This document shows positions 47,443 through 56,075 of a stretch of DNA of 64,000 bases, in pieces. The notes below the pieces were generated by a model that did not search any database, was not told the DNA's origin, and saw only the letters and a program-made list of their open reading frames with translations. Positions within the stretch are counted from its first letter, which is position 1, and every line of letters begins with the position of its first letter. The DNA is taken from NCBI GenBank assembly GCA_046348225.1, contig JAXMEQ010000008.1, positions 158,652-222,651 on the forward strand, read 5' to 3'. The DNA is from JAXMEQ01 sp046348225. GTDB lineage: Bacteria; Pseudomonadota; Gammaproteobacteria; Burkholderiales; Burkholderiaceae_C. The translations under genes were made by a program, and so were the position numbers.

Positions 47443-49536
47443 ATGAAAAAGACAACATGGATCTCGGCGGCGGTGGTCCTGGCCCTGGCGGGCGGGGGCG
47501 TGGTGTGGTGGCTGCAGCGCAGCGCGGCCGATGCCGTGCAGTACCGCACGGCCAAAATCGAACGCGGGCCGCTGCAGGCCACCGTGTCGGCCAGCGGCAC
47601 GGTCAACCCGGTGACGCAGGTGTCGGTGGGCACCCAGGTGTCGGGCCAGATCAAGGAGATCTATGTGGACTTCAACTCCGAGGTCAAGGCCGGCCAGCTG
47701 ATTGCCGTGATCGACCCGGAATCCATTGAGTACCGCGTGCGCCAGGCCCAGGCCGACACGGATTCGGCCCGCGCTGCCGTGTTGACGGCCCAGGCCAATG
47801 CCGCGGCCAGCCGCGCCGGCGTGTCGCGCGCGCAAAGCGACCTGGTGGAAGCCCAGCGCACCTTTGACCGCAACGTGAGCCTGCAGGCCCAGGGTTTCAT
47901 CTCGCAGGCCGAAGTGGACCGCACCCGCGCGCTGGTGGCCACTGCCAGCGAAAACCTCAAGTCGGCCCAGGCCCAGGTGGGTGTGAGCGAGGCGCAGATC
48001 AAGAGCGCGCAGGCCGGCGTGGCCCAGCGCGAGGCGTCGCTGGCGCAGGCGCGCATCGACCTGTCGCGCACCCGCATCACCTCGCCGGTCAACGGCATCG
48101 TGATTAAGCGCGCGGTGGAAAAGGGCCAGACGGTGGCGGCCAGCCTGCAGTCGCCCGAGCTGTTCGTGATCGCGCAGAACCTGCAGGACATGCAGGTGGA
48201 CGCCAGCATTGACGAAAGCGATGTGGGCCGCATCCGCACCGGCCAGAAGGCCAGCTTCACCGTGGACGCGTTTCCGGGCCAGACTTTTGAAGGCACCGTC
48301 AACCAGGTGCGCAAGGCGGCGCAGAACGTGGCCAATGTGGTGACCTATGTGGCGGTGGTGGGCTTCTCCAACAATGGCGGGCGGCTGCTGCCCGGCATGA
48401 CGGCCAACGTGCGGCTGATCACCGACCAGCGCGAGAACGTGCTCAAGGTGCCCAACGCGGCGCTGCGGGTGCGGCTGGCGGGGGTGGAGCCACCGGCGGG
48501 TGCGGCGTCGGCGCCCGGGCGGCCAGCGTCTGGCGGCACGTCGTCCAGCGGCTGGACCTGGTTGCCGGAAGCCGTGGCCCAGCCGGCCGGTGGCGGGGGC
48601 GGTGGCTTTGCCGCCATGCGCGAGCGGCTGGTGACCGAGCTGAAGCTCAGCCCCGAGCAGGCGGGCAAGCTGGACGCCATTGCCGCCGACATGCGGCCCC
48701 AGTTCATGGCGCTGCGCGACCTGCCCGAAGACCAGCGGCCCGCCGCGCGCGAAAAGCTGCAGGCCGAGATGCGCAGCCGCATCACCGCCTTGCTGGATGC
48801 GGGCCAGAAGACAAAGTACGCCCAACTGCAAGCCCAGGCGCAGGCCCAGCGCGGTGCCGAGGGTGCCCCGCCGCGTGCCCCAGTTGCTACAGATTCTGTA
48901 GCGCCCCGCGCAGATTCCGCGCGGGCTGCAGCCCAAAAAGGCTCACAAAGCCCGGCGCCGGCAACCGCCGGCGCTGCAGCGGCCCCGGCCACGCCCGCAT
49001 CACCCGCGCAGGGCGCGGTGGCGGGCCCCACCGGCCCGGTGGCGCCGCCCATCAGCGGCCAGGGCCCGCTGGTGGAAACACGCAACCGCCTGGTGGCCGA
49101 GCTGAAGATGGACGCCGCCCAGGCCGCCAAGCTGGACGCCATCTACGAAGCCGCCCGGCCGCGCTTCATGGGCTTGCGCGACCTGCCCGCCGAAGAGCGC
49201 GGCAAGGCCCGCGAGCGCATCAGTGCCGACGTGCGCGCCAGCATCAGCAACATCCTGTCGCCCGAGCAGAAGCAGCGCTACGCCGCCATCGCCGCCGAAG
49301 GCGCCGGCCGGCAGGCCACGCGCGGCCGCATCTACCTGCTGGGCGAGGACGGCAAGCCGCGCGCCTTCAATGTCCGGCTGGGCATCAGCGACGGCACCAT
49401 GACGGAACTGCTGCTCGGCCCCAACGCGCCCGAGGCGGCGGACCTGAAAGAGGGCGCCACGGTCATCATCGGCACCGTGGGCGGCAGCGCCGCCCCGGGC
49501 GCGGCGCGCCCGACCGGCCCGCGCATGCCGTTCTGA
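47443..49536 (+). CDS. macA: MacA-like periplasmic adaptor with duplicated helical domain
   Basis: A 697-residue membrane-fusion protein; typical MacA is 370-400. Residues 1-380 are the expected parts: one membrane helix (WISAAVVLALAGGGVVWW), the lipoyl halves, a hairpin and a beta-barrel. Then come two related helical domains of about 80 residues: about 388-466 (TELKLSPEQAGKLDAIAADM) and about 542-624 (AELKMDAAQAAKLDAIYEAA), each ending in a D/S-P/A-G/E-Q-K motif. They recall Spy/CpxP LTxxQ helical domains. The Ala/Pro linker between them contains repeat copy 6. The beta-strand end follows (GRIYLLGEDGKPRAFNVRLG). It supports the adjacent ABC exporter. Confidence 0.87.
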   Translation: MKKTTWISAAVVLALAGGGVVWWLQRSAADAVQYRTAKIERGPLQATVSASGTVNPVTQVSVGTQVSGQIKEIYVDFNSEVKAGQLIAVIDPESIEYRVRQAQADTDSARAAVLTAQANAAASRAGVSRAQSDLVEAQRTFDRNVSLQAQGFISQAEVDRTRALVATASENLKSAQAQVGVSEAQIKSAQAGVAQREASLAQARIDLSRTRITSPVNGIVIKRAVEKGQTVAASLQSPELFVIAQNLQDMQVDASIDESDVGRIRTGQKASFTVDAFPGQTFEGTVNQVRKAAQNVANVVTYVAVVGFSNNGGRLLPGMTANVRLITDQRENVLKVPNAALRVRLAGVEPPAGAASAPGRPASGGTSSSGWTWLPEAVAQPAGGGGGGFAAMRERLVTELKLSPEQAGKLDAIAADMRPQFMALRDLPEDQRPAAREKLQAEMRSRITALLDAGQKTKYAQLQAQAQAQRGAEGAPPRAPVATDSVAPRADSARAAAQKGSQSPAPATAGAAAAPATPASPAQGAVAGPTGPVAPPISGQGPLVETRNRLVAELKMDAAQAAKLDAIYEAARPRFMGLRDLPAEERGKARERISADVRASISNILSPEQKQRYAAIAAEGAGRQATRGRIYLLGEDGKPRAFNVRLGISDGTMTELLLGPNAPEAADLKEGATVIIGTVGGSAAPGAARPTGPRMPF
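48881..48933 (-). repeat. interspersed palindromic repeat, copy 6 (inside macA-like gene)
   Basis: Read on the minus strand: GGGCTGCAGCCCGC, GCGGAATC, TGCGCGGGGCGCTACAGAATCTGTAGCAACTG. It matches the repeat core with some divergence. The copy is coding in antisense, giving V-A-T-D-S-V-A-P-R-A-D-S-A-R (about residues 480-497) in the linker between the two helical domains. Confidence 0.78.
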
Positions 49537-49548
49537 GCAGGGCATCCG

Positions 49549-50268
49549 ATGGCACTGATTGAAGCCCGCGACCTGGTCAAGACCTACGTGATGGGTGACC
49601 AGACCGTGCACGCGCTGCGCGGTGTGTCGCTGGACATTGAAGAGGGCGCGTTTGTGGCCATCATGGGCGCCAGCGGTTCGGGCAAGAGCACGCTGATGAA
49701 CATCCTGGGTTGCCTCGATTTGCCCACCAGCGGCATCTACCGGCTGGCCGACGAGGCGGTGGAAGGCATGGCGCCCGACCAGCTGGCCGGCATCCGCAAC
49801 CGGCGCATCGGCTTTGTGTTCCAGCAGTTCAACCTGCTGCCGCGCACCAGCGCGCTGGAGAACGTGGAGCTGCCCATGGTCTATGCCGGTGTGAAGGCGC
49901 CCGAGCGGCGCGAGCGCGCCATGAACGCGCTGCGCACGGTGGGGCTGGGCGAGCGCTTTGACCACACGCCGGCCGAGCTGTCGGGCGGCCAGCAGCAGCG
50001 GGTGGCCATTGCGCGCGCACTGGTGAACAACCCGCAGCTGATCCTGGCAGACGAACCCACTGGCGCGCTGGACTCGCAGACCAGCGAAGACATCATGCGG
50101 CTGCTGACCGACCTGAACGCGCAGGGCATGACGGTGGTGCTGGTCACGCACGAAAGCGACATTGCCGCGTGGGCGCGGCGCAAGATCGTGTTCCGCGACG
50201 GGCACATCCTGGAAGACGTGCTGCAGACCCCCGTGCAGGTGCCCGCCGCGGTGGAGCCGTCCGCATGA
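49549..50268 (+). CDS. MacB/LolD-type ABC transporter ATPase
   Basis: A 239-residue ABC ATPase. Walker A is GASGSGKST (residues 40-48), the signature LSGGQQQRVAIARAL and Walker B LILADEPTGALD, with the switch His in VTHESD. It belongs to the MacB/LolD/YknY group. It powers the permease in the next gene, and together with the adaptor it forms a tripartite exporter. It starts 12 bases after the adaptor gene. Confidence 0.93.
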   Translation: MALIEARDLVKTYVMGDQTVHALRGVSLDIEEGAFVAIMGASGSGKSTLMNILGCLDLPTSGIYRLADEAVEGMAPDQLAGIRNRRIGFVFQQFNLLPRTSALENVELPMVYAGVKAPERRERAMNALRTVGLGERFDHTPAELSGGQQQRVAIARALVNNPQLILADEPTGALDSQTSEDIMRLLTDLNAQGMTVVLVTHESDIAAWARRKIVFRDGHILEDVLQTPVQVPAAVEPSA

Positions 50269-51497
50269 ACAGCCTGGCCGCCCTGCGCAGTGCCTTGCGG
50301 GCACTGGCTTCCAACAAGCTGCGCAGCGTGCTGACCATGCTGGGCATCATCATCGGCGTGGGCGCGGTGATCACCATGATTGCGGTGGGCCGCGGTGCCA
50401 CCGAGCGCGTGCAGGAACAGATGAAGGGCCTGGGCTCCAACATCATGCTGGTGCTGCCCGGCGGCATCACGGCAGGCGGCGTGCGCCTGGGCGCGCAGAC
50501 CGGCCAGAGCCTGACCGAGGAAGACGCGATGGCCATTGCGCGCGAGATCCCTGAAGTGCAGGTGGCCGCGCCCAGCATGCGCACGGCGGCGCAGGTGGTG
50601 GTGGGCAACACCAACTGGAGCACCAGCATCTTCGGCACCACCAACGACTATCTGGAGGCGCGCGACTGGCCGCTGGCCGGCGGCCGCGGGTTCGAGACGG
50701 CGGAAATCCAGGGCTCGGCCAAGGTGGCAATCATCGGCCAGACGGTGGCGGCCCAGCTGTTTGGCGACGCCGACCCGCTGGACCAGGTGATCCGCGTCAA
50801 GAAGGTGCCGGTGACGGTGATTGGCGTGCTGGAGAAAAAGGGCCAGAACTCCATGGGCCAGGACCAGGACGACGTGGTGGTGGTGCCCATCAGCACCTAC
50901 CGCAACCGCATCCAGGGCGGCTCGGCCGGCAAGCTCAAGCGAATAGGCTCCATCAGCGTCAAGGTGCGCGAAGGCCAGAGCATGAAGGTCGCGGAGGAGA
51001 ACATCAAGGAACTGCTGCGCCAGCGATTCAAGGTGCAGCCTGGCGCGGAAGATCCGTTCAGCATCCGCAACCTCACGGAAATCCTGCAGGCGCAGGAGGC
51101 GTCGAGCCAGATCATGACGCTGCTGCTGGCGGCGGTGGCGGGCATCAGTCTCATCATCGGCGGCATCGGCATCATGAACATCATGCTGGTGAGCGTGACC
51201 GAGCGCACGCGCGAAATCGGCCTGCGCATGGCCGTGGGCGCGCGTGGCAAGGACATCCTCGCGCAGTTCCTGATCGAGGCCGTGACGCTGAGCCTGATCG
51301 GCGGGGCCATCGGGGTGCTGATCGGCGCCATCGCCACCTGGGCGGTGGGGCAGTTTGCCGGCTGGCAGGTCAGCATGACCGCGTCGTCCATCGTGCTGGC
51401 GGCGGGCTTCTCGGCCTTTGTCGGCATCTTCTTCGGCTTCTACCCGGCGCGGCGGGCGAGCAAACTGCTGCCGATCCAGGCCCTGCGCTACGAATAG
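50265..51497 (+). CDS. MacB-like FtsX-type ABC permease
   Basis: A 410-residue membrane protein: a first membrane helix (SNKLRSVLTMLGIIIGVGAVI), a large periplasmic domain (about 45-285), and three C-terminal helices in the FtsX domain (SSQIMTLLLAAVAGISLIIGG, and the MAVGARGKDILAQF coupling segment). In E. coli MacB the ATPase and this part are one polypeptide; here they are split, as in YknYZ. It overlaps the ATPase gene by four bases (ATGA). It probably exports a peptide, macrolide-like compound or lipoprotein. Confidence 0.92.
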   Translation: MNSLAALRSALRALASNKLRSVLTMLGIIIGVGAVITMIAVGRGATERVQEQMKGLGSNIMLVLPGGITAGGVRLGAQTGQSLTEEDAMAIAREIPEVQVAAPSMRTAAQVVVGNTNWSTSIFGTTNDYLEARDWPLAGGRGFETAEIQGSAKVAIIGQTVAAQLFGDADPLDQVIRVKKVPVTVIGVLEKKGQNSMGQDQDDVVVVPISTYRNRIQGGSAGKLKRIGSISVKVREGQSMKVAEENIKELLRQRFKVQPGAEDPFSIRNLTEILQAQEASSQIMTLLLAAVAGISLIIGGIGIMNIMLVSVTERTREIGLRMAVGARGKDILAQFLIEAVTLSLIGGAIGVLIGAIATWAVGQFAGWQVSMTASSIVLAAGFSAFVGIFFGFYPARRASKLLPIQALRYE

Positions 51498-51583
51498 CGG
51501 CGGCTTTCGCGGCCTTGTCCTACGAAGCGGTGTCGCTGCCGCACGGATGCTCTGCGTTAAACACGCACACACAAGGAGCATTC

Positions 51584-52099
51584 ATGTCACTTCAGATCCA
51601 ACCTACCCTTCGTGCCATCGCCCTGGCGGCGGTCGCCCTGTTTGCCACCGGCGCCGTTCTCGCGGAAAAGGACCACGACAACAAGGGCCATGGCAAGGAC
51701 AAGAAAGAGCAGAAGCACAAGGAGGAGAAGCACTCCAAGCGCGACAAGGACGAAAAGCGCTTCGAGCGTGACAACGTGCGCGTGGGCTCCTACTTCAATG
51801 ACGACCATCGCCGCGCCGCACGCACCTATTACGTGCAGCAGTATCCGCAGGGCACGCGTTGCCCCCCGGGCCTGGCCAAGAAGAACAACGGCTGCCTGCC
51901 CCCCGGCCAGGCAAAGAAGTACACCGTGGGCCAGCCGCTGGCACGCACCGTGTACTGGTACCCCGTGCCGCAGCCCGTGATCCAGGCACTGCCGGTGGCG
52001 CCGGTGGGCTACCGCTACGTGCGGGTGGGCAACGACATCCTGCTGCTGTCGCCGGAATCGGCCATCGTGGTGGACGTGATCGCCGGCCTGCTGGGCTGA
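51584..52099 (+). CDS. RcnB-family periplasmic protein
   Basis: A 171-residue exported protein with a signal peptide (LAAVALFATGAVLAE, cleavage near 27). A Lys/Asp/His-rich region (residues 28-60, KDHDNKGHGKDKKEQKHK) may bind divalent metal. Then comes the RcnB-like part: F-N-D-D-H-R-R-A-A-R-T-Y-Y, C-P-P-G-L-A-K-K-N-N-G-C-L-P-P-G-Q, and Y-R-Y-V-R-V-G-N-D-I-L-L. E. coli RcnB is needed for nickel and cobalt homeostasis. A good AAGGAG site precedes the ATG. It is not near a nickel exporter. Confidence 0.8.
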   Translation: MSLQIQPTLRAIALAAVALFATGAVLAEKDHDNKGHGKDKKEQKHKEEKHSKRDKDEKRFERDNVRVGSYFNDDHRRAARTYYVQQYPQGTRCPPGLAKKNNGCLPPGQAKKYTVGQPLARTVYWYPVPQPVIQALPVAPVGYRYVRVGNDILLLSPESAIVVDVIAGLLG

Positions 52100-52159
52100 C
52101 ACTGACCGCGGCCGCGCTGGACGCGGCGGTGATAATCACGCGTCTTTCAAGGAGCGCGT

Positions 52160-52984
52160 GTGGATGTTGTTCTGCTGGTCAAGGCCGCCATCATGGGCGT
52201 GGTCGAGGGCCTGACCGAGTTCTTGCCGGTGTCCAGCACCGGCCACCTGATCCTGGCCGGCGCGCTGCTGGGCTTTGACGACGAAAAGGCCAAGGTCTTC
52301 GACATCGCCATCCAGACCGGCGCCATTCTGGCAGTCATCATTGTTTACTGGCAGAAGATCCGCAACACGCTGGTGGCCCTGCCCACCCAGGCGGCGGCGC
52401 AGCGGTTTGCCCTGAATGTGTTCATCGCCTTTGTGCCGGCCGTCATCCTGGGCCTGCTGTTTGGCAAGGCCATCAAGGCCCACCTGTTCACGCCGGTGGT
52501 GGTGGCCAGCACGTTCATCATCGGGGGCTTCATCATCCTGTGGGCGGAAAAGCGCCAGCAGACCACCGTGCGCATTCACGACGTGGACGACATGACCCCG
52601 CTGGACGCGATCAAGGTCGGCCTGGTGCAGTGCCTGGCCATGGTGCCGGGCACCAGCCGCAGCGGCGCCACCATCATCGGCGGCATGCTGCTGGGCCTGA
52701 GCCGCAAGGCCGCCACCGATTTCAGTTTTTACCTGGCCATCCCCACGCTGGTGGGTGCGGGCGCCTACAGCCTGTACAAGGAGCGCGCGATCCTGTCGAT
52801 GGCCGACCTGCCGATGTTCGGCGTCGGGCTGCTGTTCTCGTTCCTCAGCGCCTGGCTGTGCGTGCGCTGGCTGCTGCGCTACATCGCCAGCCACAGCTTT
52901 GTGCCGTTTGCCTGGTACCGCATTGCGTTTGGCGTCGTGGTGCTGGCCACCGCCTGGAGCGGGCTGGTCACCTGGGCCGGTTGA
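52160..52984 (+). CDS. uppP: undecaprenyl-diphosphatase
   Basis: A 274-residue integral membrane enzyme of the BacA/UppP family that regenerates undecaprenyl phosphate for cell-wall synthesis; extra copies confer bacitracin resistance. The motifs are V-E-G-L-T-E-F-L-P-V-S-S-T-G-H-L (16-31) and P-G-T-S-R-S-G-A-T-I (172-181). It has eight predicted helices. It starts at a GTG (52160) after AAGGAG; the ATG four bases on is out of frame. Its 3' end overlaps the TIGR03915 gene convergently by 17 bases. Confidence 0.95.
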   Translation: MDVVLLVKAAIMGVVEGLTEFLPVSSTGHLILAGALLGFDDEKAKVFDIAIQTGAILAVIIVYWQKIRNTLVALPTQAAAQRFALNVFIAFVPAVILGLLFGKAIKAHLFTPVVVASTFIIGGFIILWAEKRQQTTVRIHDVDDMTPLDAIKVGLVQCLAMVPGTSRSGATIIGGMLLGLSRKAATDFSFYLAIPTLVGAGAYSLYKERAILSMADLPMFGVGLLFSFLSAWLCVRWLLRYIASHSFVPFAWYRIAFGVVVLATAWSGLVTWAG

Positions 52985-53867
52985 CAGCCCGCGCGGGGCG
53001 GGGCAGCAGGCGCACGGTGCGCGCCGGTGTGGTGGCTGGCTGCGCGAGCATGCGTCCGCTGCGCTCAGCCGACTGTGCTGCCAGCCCCGGGATGAGTGCC
53101 GCTTCGGGCAGGTTGTGCCAATACCTGCGCGGCATTTCCTTTTGCATCATGGCCAGCTTGAGCCGCGCCGGGTTGAAGATGCTGGCGTAGTAGGTGAGCC
53201 AAAGCGCCTCACCGGCGTCGGCGGGCGGGGCACTGTCGCGCCGGGCGCCGGGGCTGAAATGCAGGCCCGCCCCTGACGATGCGCTGGCCAGATGCGGCGG
53301 TGTCCAGCGCACGCAGCGGCGTGGCGTGAGGATGGCCCAGCGCATGGCCGCGAAGCGGCGCGCAAAAAATGGGGCCACCGCCTCAACAATGTGGTGGGCA
53401 GGCTCGAACCACGCCACATGCAGCGGCCCCTCTCCCCCGTCGTCCACCGTACGGAAGCGTACAAAGGCCTTCATCTTGTGCAGGTCGCGGCGCACGGCCT
53501 TTTCCATCCGGCCTGCTTGCAGCCTGTCGGCGTCCAGCGCGTCGGCGCGCAGCGCAGGTTCATGCACCAGCCGCCACAGCAACCGGTACAGCAGCGCAAA
53601 CCGCTGGGGGTCGTCATGCAGCACCACCGTCTGGCACAGGGCGACAAAGCCCTTGGGCACGGCCGCGGTGGCGGTCAGTGGTGCCGGGTGGGTGTGGGCG
53701 TGGGGCTCGCCGGCAAACAGGTCGCCCGCGCCGGTGCCGGCCTGGGTCAGCCACAGCACCGCCTCCGGCGGCACGGCGTCGGCCAGCAGGCGGCGCGCGG
53801 CGGCGCGAAACCCGGCAAAGTCGGTTTCGCCGTCGAGCAGTACGGTGCGAGGCGGCGGCAGCGTCAA
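52968..53867 (-). CDS. TIGR03915-type DNA repair/metabolism protein
   Basis: A 299-residue protein of the TIGR03915 (DUF4130) family, the usual companion of TIGR03916 radical SAM proteins. The recognisable parts are TVLLDGETDFAGFRAAARRLL (near the start), LLYRLLWRLVHEPALRADALD, and MEKAVRRDLHKMKAFVRFR, FFARRFAAMRWAILTPRRCVRW. The second half continues to EMPRRYWHNLPEA. The start is a TTG at 53867 that overlaps the radical SAM stop (TTGA). Its role is likely repair or removal of modified bases with its partner (inference from pairing). Confidence 0.82.
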   Translation of the reverse strand: MTLPPPRTVLLDGETDFAGFRAAARRLLADAVPPEAVLWLTQAGTGAGDLFAGEPHAHTHPAPLTATAAVPKGFVALCQTVVLHDDPQRFALLYRLLWRLVHEPALRADALDADRLQAGRMEKAVRRDLHKMKAFVRFRTVDDGGEGPLHVAWFEPAHHIVEAVAPFFARRFAAMRWAILTPRRCVRWTPPHLASASSGAGLHFSPGARRDSAPPADAGEALWLTYYASIFNPARLKLAMMQKEMPRRYWHNLPEAALIPGLAAQSAERSGRMLAQPATTPARTVRLLPRPARAVNRPR

Positions 53868-55180
53868 AACAAGTCTCCCTGTGCCGGCGTGGGGGCTGGC
53901 TTGGGCGCCTGCACGCCAGCGCCCAGTCGACGCGCCAGGCCCTCCGAGTCCAGCGCACGGGGCAGGTGGCCGTCGGCCACCACAAACGGCAGCACCCGGG
54001 TGACCGGCACATTCAGCCGCCGCAGGTCGTCTGCGCGAATCCGGCGCACGCGCCGCGCCTGCAGCAGCCGCTTGACGGCGGTCACGCCCAGCCCTGGCAC
54101 GCGCAGCAACAGTTCCCGCGGCGCGAGGTTCAGATCGACCGGAAAGCGGTCGCGGTGGGCCAGTGCCCATGCCAGCTTGGGGTCCATGTCCAGCGCCAGC
54201 ATGCCGCTGCGTGCGTCCGGCACGATCTCGTGGTGGGCAAAGCCGTAGAAGCGCATCAGCCAGTCGGCCTGGTACAGCCGGTGCTCGCGCACCAGCGGTG
54301 GCGCCTTCAAGGGCAGCGCGGCCGACGCGTCCGGGATCGGGCTGAAGGCCGAGTAGTACACCCGCTTCAGGCGATAGGCGCCGTACAGCCGCGCGCTGGT
54401 GTCGAGGATGGCGCGGTCATCGGCGGCATCCGCGCCCACGATCATCTGGGTGCTTTGCCCGGCCGGCGCAAAGCGCGGTGCGTCGGCGCGGCGGGCCCGG
54501 GCGCGCGGCAGTGACACCGTGCGCGCTGCCGGCCCGGCGCCAGTGGCGGCTGCCGACTCGCGGGCCTGGCCACGCGCATCGGCAATGTGCAGCGCCATCC
54601 GCGCCATCGACCGCTGGATGGCGGCGCCGTCTTTCTCGGGCGCCAGCGCCGCGAGACCTGCCTCGGTGGGCAGCTCGATGTTGATGCTCAGCCGGTCGGC
54701 GTAGCGGCCGGCACGGGCCAGCAGCTCGGGCGAGGCATCGGGAATGGTCTTCAGGTGGATGTAGCCGCGGAAGTCGTGCGTCTCGCGCAGCACCCGTGCC
54801 ACCTCGACCACCTGCTCCATCGTGTAGTCCGGGCTGCGGATGATGCCGCTGGACAGGAACAGCCCCTCGATGCAGTTGCGGCGGTAGAAGTCGAGCGTGA
54901 GCTGGACCACTTCGTCCACGGTGAAGCGCGCGCGCGGCACATTGCTGGTGGCGCGGTTGACGCAGTACAGGCAGTCGTACTGGCAGAAGTTGGTCAGAAG
55001 GATCTTCAGCAGCGAGATGCAGCGGCCGTCTGGCGCATAGCTGTGGCAGATGCCCGAGCCTTCGGTCGAGCCGATGCCGCGCCCGCCCAGCGAATGACGC
55101 CTGTCGGTGCCGCTCGACGCGCAGGACGCGTCGTACTTGGCGGCGTCAGCCAGGATGGCGAGCTTGTTTTGTATATTCAC
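53864..55180 (-). CDS. TIGR03916-type radical SAM DNA modification/repair protein
   Basis: A 438-residue radical SAM enzyme. The N-terminus NIQNKLAILADAAKYDASC is family-typical. The cluster-binding C-x3-C-x2-C is F-C-Q-Y-D-C-L-Y-C (about residue 75), after SLLKILLTN. The C-terminus has a helix-hairpin-helix DNA-binding motif (LLLRVPGLGVTAVKRLLQARRVRRI). It probably works with the TIGR03915 protein, to which it is coupled. The GTG start at 55180 fits the family N-terminus but lies next to a LexA-like site, with no ribosome site in front of it. Confidence 0.86.
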   Translation of the reverse strand: MNIQNKLAILADAAKYDASCASSGTDRRHSLGGRGIGSTEGSGICHSYAPDGRCISLLKILLTNFCQYDCLYCVNRATSNVPRARFTVDEVVQLTLDFYRRNCIEGLFLSSGIIRSPDYTMEQVVEVARVLRETHDFRGYIHLKTIPDASPELLARAGRYADRLSINIELPTEAGLAALAPEKDGAAIQRSMARMALHIADARGQARESAAATGAGPAARTVSLPRARARRADAPRFAPAGQSTQMIVGADAADDRAILDTSARLYGAYRLKRVYYSAFSPIPDASAALPLKAPPLVREHRLYQADWLMRFYGFAHHEIVPDARSGMLALDMDPKLAWALAHRDRFPVDLNLAPRELLLRVPGLGVTAVKRLLQARRVRRIRADDLRRLNVPVTRVLPFVVADGHLPRALDSEGLARRLGAGVQAPKPAPTPAQGDLF

Positions 55181-55195
55181 TGGATGAATATACAG
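55180..55195 (-). promoter_or_regulatory. LexA-like SOS box at the start of the radical SAM gene
   Basis: On the minus strand CTGTATATTCATCCAG, matching the CTGT-N8-ACAG LexA consensus with one difference (CCAG for ACAG). Extended to ACTG..CAGT the match improves. It sits inside a perfect inverted repeat, TGTATATTCA (55170-55179) and TGAATATACA (55185-55194), which straddles the GTG start. It would repress the DNA-repair pair until SOS induction. The AT-rich sequence stands out in its GC-rich surroundings. Confidence 0.65.
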
Positions 55196-55266
55196 TCTTC
55201 CGCTTTCCCCTTGCAAGGGGTGGGTTTCGCAGCGGGCCGGGCGCCCTGCCTGCGTGGTGCCGGGGT

Positions 55267-56070
55267 TTACGACGCCATGCCGCGCAGGCTGGCCTCGATC
55301 GCGGCGGCGGTGGCCAGCGGCTTTTCCATTGGAAACAGGTGGCTGCCGTCGAGCATCATGATGCGGCCGCGCACCACCTTCTCGGTCATGGTCATGCCGA
55401 CCTGCTTCATTTCTTCCGACCGTGTGCCACCCACGAAGGCCACCGGGCATTTCAGCGGGTGGCGCTTGAGCAGGCGGTCGAGGTTGTCGGGCAGGGTGTT
55501 GTAGATGGCGGTTTCAATGTCGCGGTCGAAGCTCAGCACGCGCTGGCCGCCGGCATCGTGTGTGCAGTGCTGCACGTAGTCGGCCAGCACCTGCGGCTCC
55601 CAGCGGGCGAAGGCCTTCTTGTGGCGGAAGTGTTCCAGCGCGGCCGCCGCATCCGGCCAGCTGGTCTTGCGCCGCCGGCTCACGGCGCCGGGCGAGACCG
55701 AGCCCACCAGTTGGGTGCGCTTGATCACGCCCAGCGTGGTGGCGCGCCAGCCGCCGAGGATGGGCGAGTCGATCAGCAGCACACCGCGCGCCAGTTCGGG
55801 ATGGCGGGCCGCGCACATCAGGCTCAGGAAGCCGCCCAGTGAATGCCCCACCAGCCAGGCGGGCGCGCCGGCCTTGTCGGCCTCGCGCCGGGCCAGGTCA
55901 TGCAGTTGCTGCACCAGGTGCGGCCAGTTGTTGGTGACCGGGTACTTCGGGTCATGCCCGAACCGGTCCACCGCCTTCACCGTGTAGCCGCGTGCTCGAA
56001 GGCTCTTGAACAGGACGCCGTAGGTCGCGGCAGGAAAACTGTTGGCGTGGGAAAAGACAATCAGGGACAC
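55267..56070 (-). CDS. alpha/beta hydrolase
   Basis: A 267-residue cytoplasmic hydrolase with an oxyanion segment VFSHANSFPA (residues 5-14) and a nucleophile elbow GHSLGG (SLGGFLSLMCAARHPELARG). The acid and His come later (FVGGTRSEEM, LDGSHLFPME; the latter H in LDGSHLF). A lid inserted from about 125 to 205 is visible. No substrate can be named. It lies five bases after the Anbu gene and is probably in the same operon. Confidence 0.85.
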   Translation of the reverse strand: MSLIVFSHANSFPAATYGVLFKSLRARGYTVKAVDRFGHDPKYPVTNNWPHLVQQLHDLARREADKAGAPAWLVGHSLGGFLSLMCAARHPELARGVLLIDSPILGGWRATTLGVIKRTQLVGSVSPGAVSRRRKTSWPDAAAALEHFRHKKAFARWEPQVLADYVQHCTHDAGGQRVLSFDRDIETAIYNTLPDNLDRLLKRHPLKCPVAFVGGTRSEEMKQVGMTMTEKVVRGRIMMLDGSHLFPMEKPLATAAAIEASLRGMAS

Positions 56071-56075
56071 GGCGC

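Noticed and set aside
55181..55210. Upstream CTG start for the radical SAM gene
   Set aside because: It would place the LexA-like site within the coding region and add residues not typical of the family, whose N-terminus matches the GTG start.
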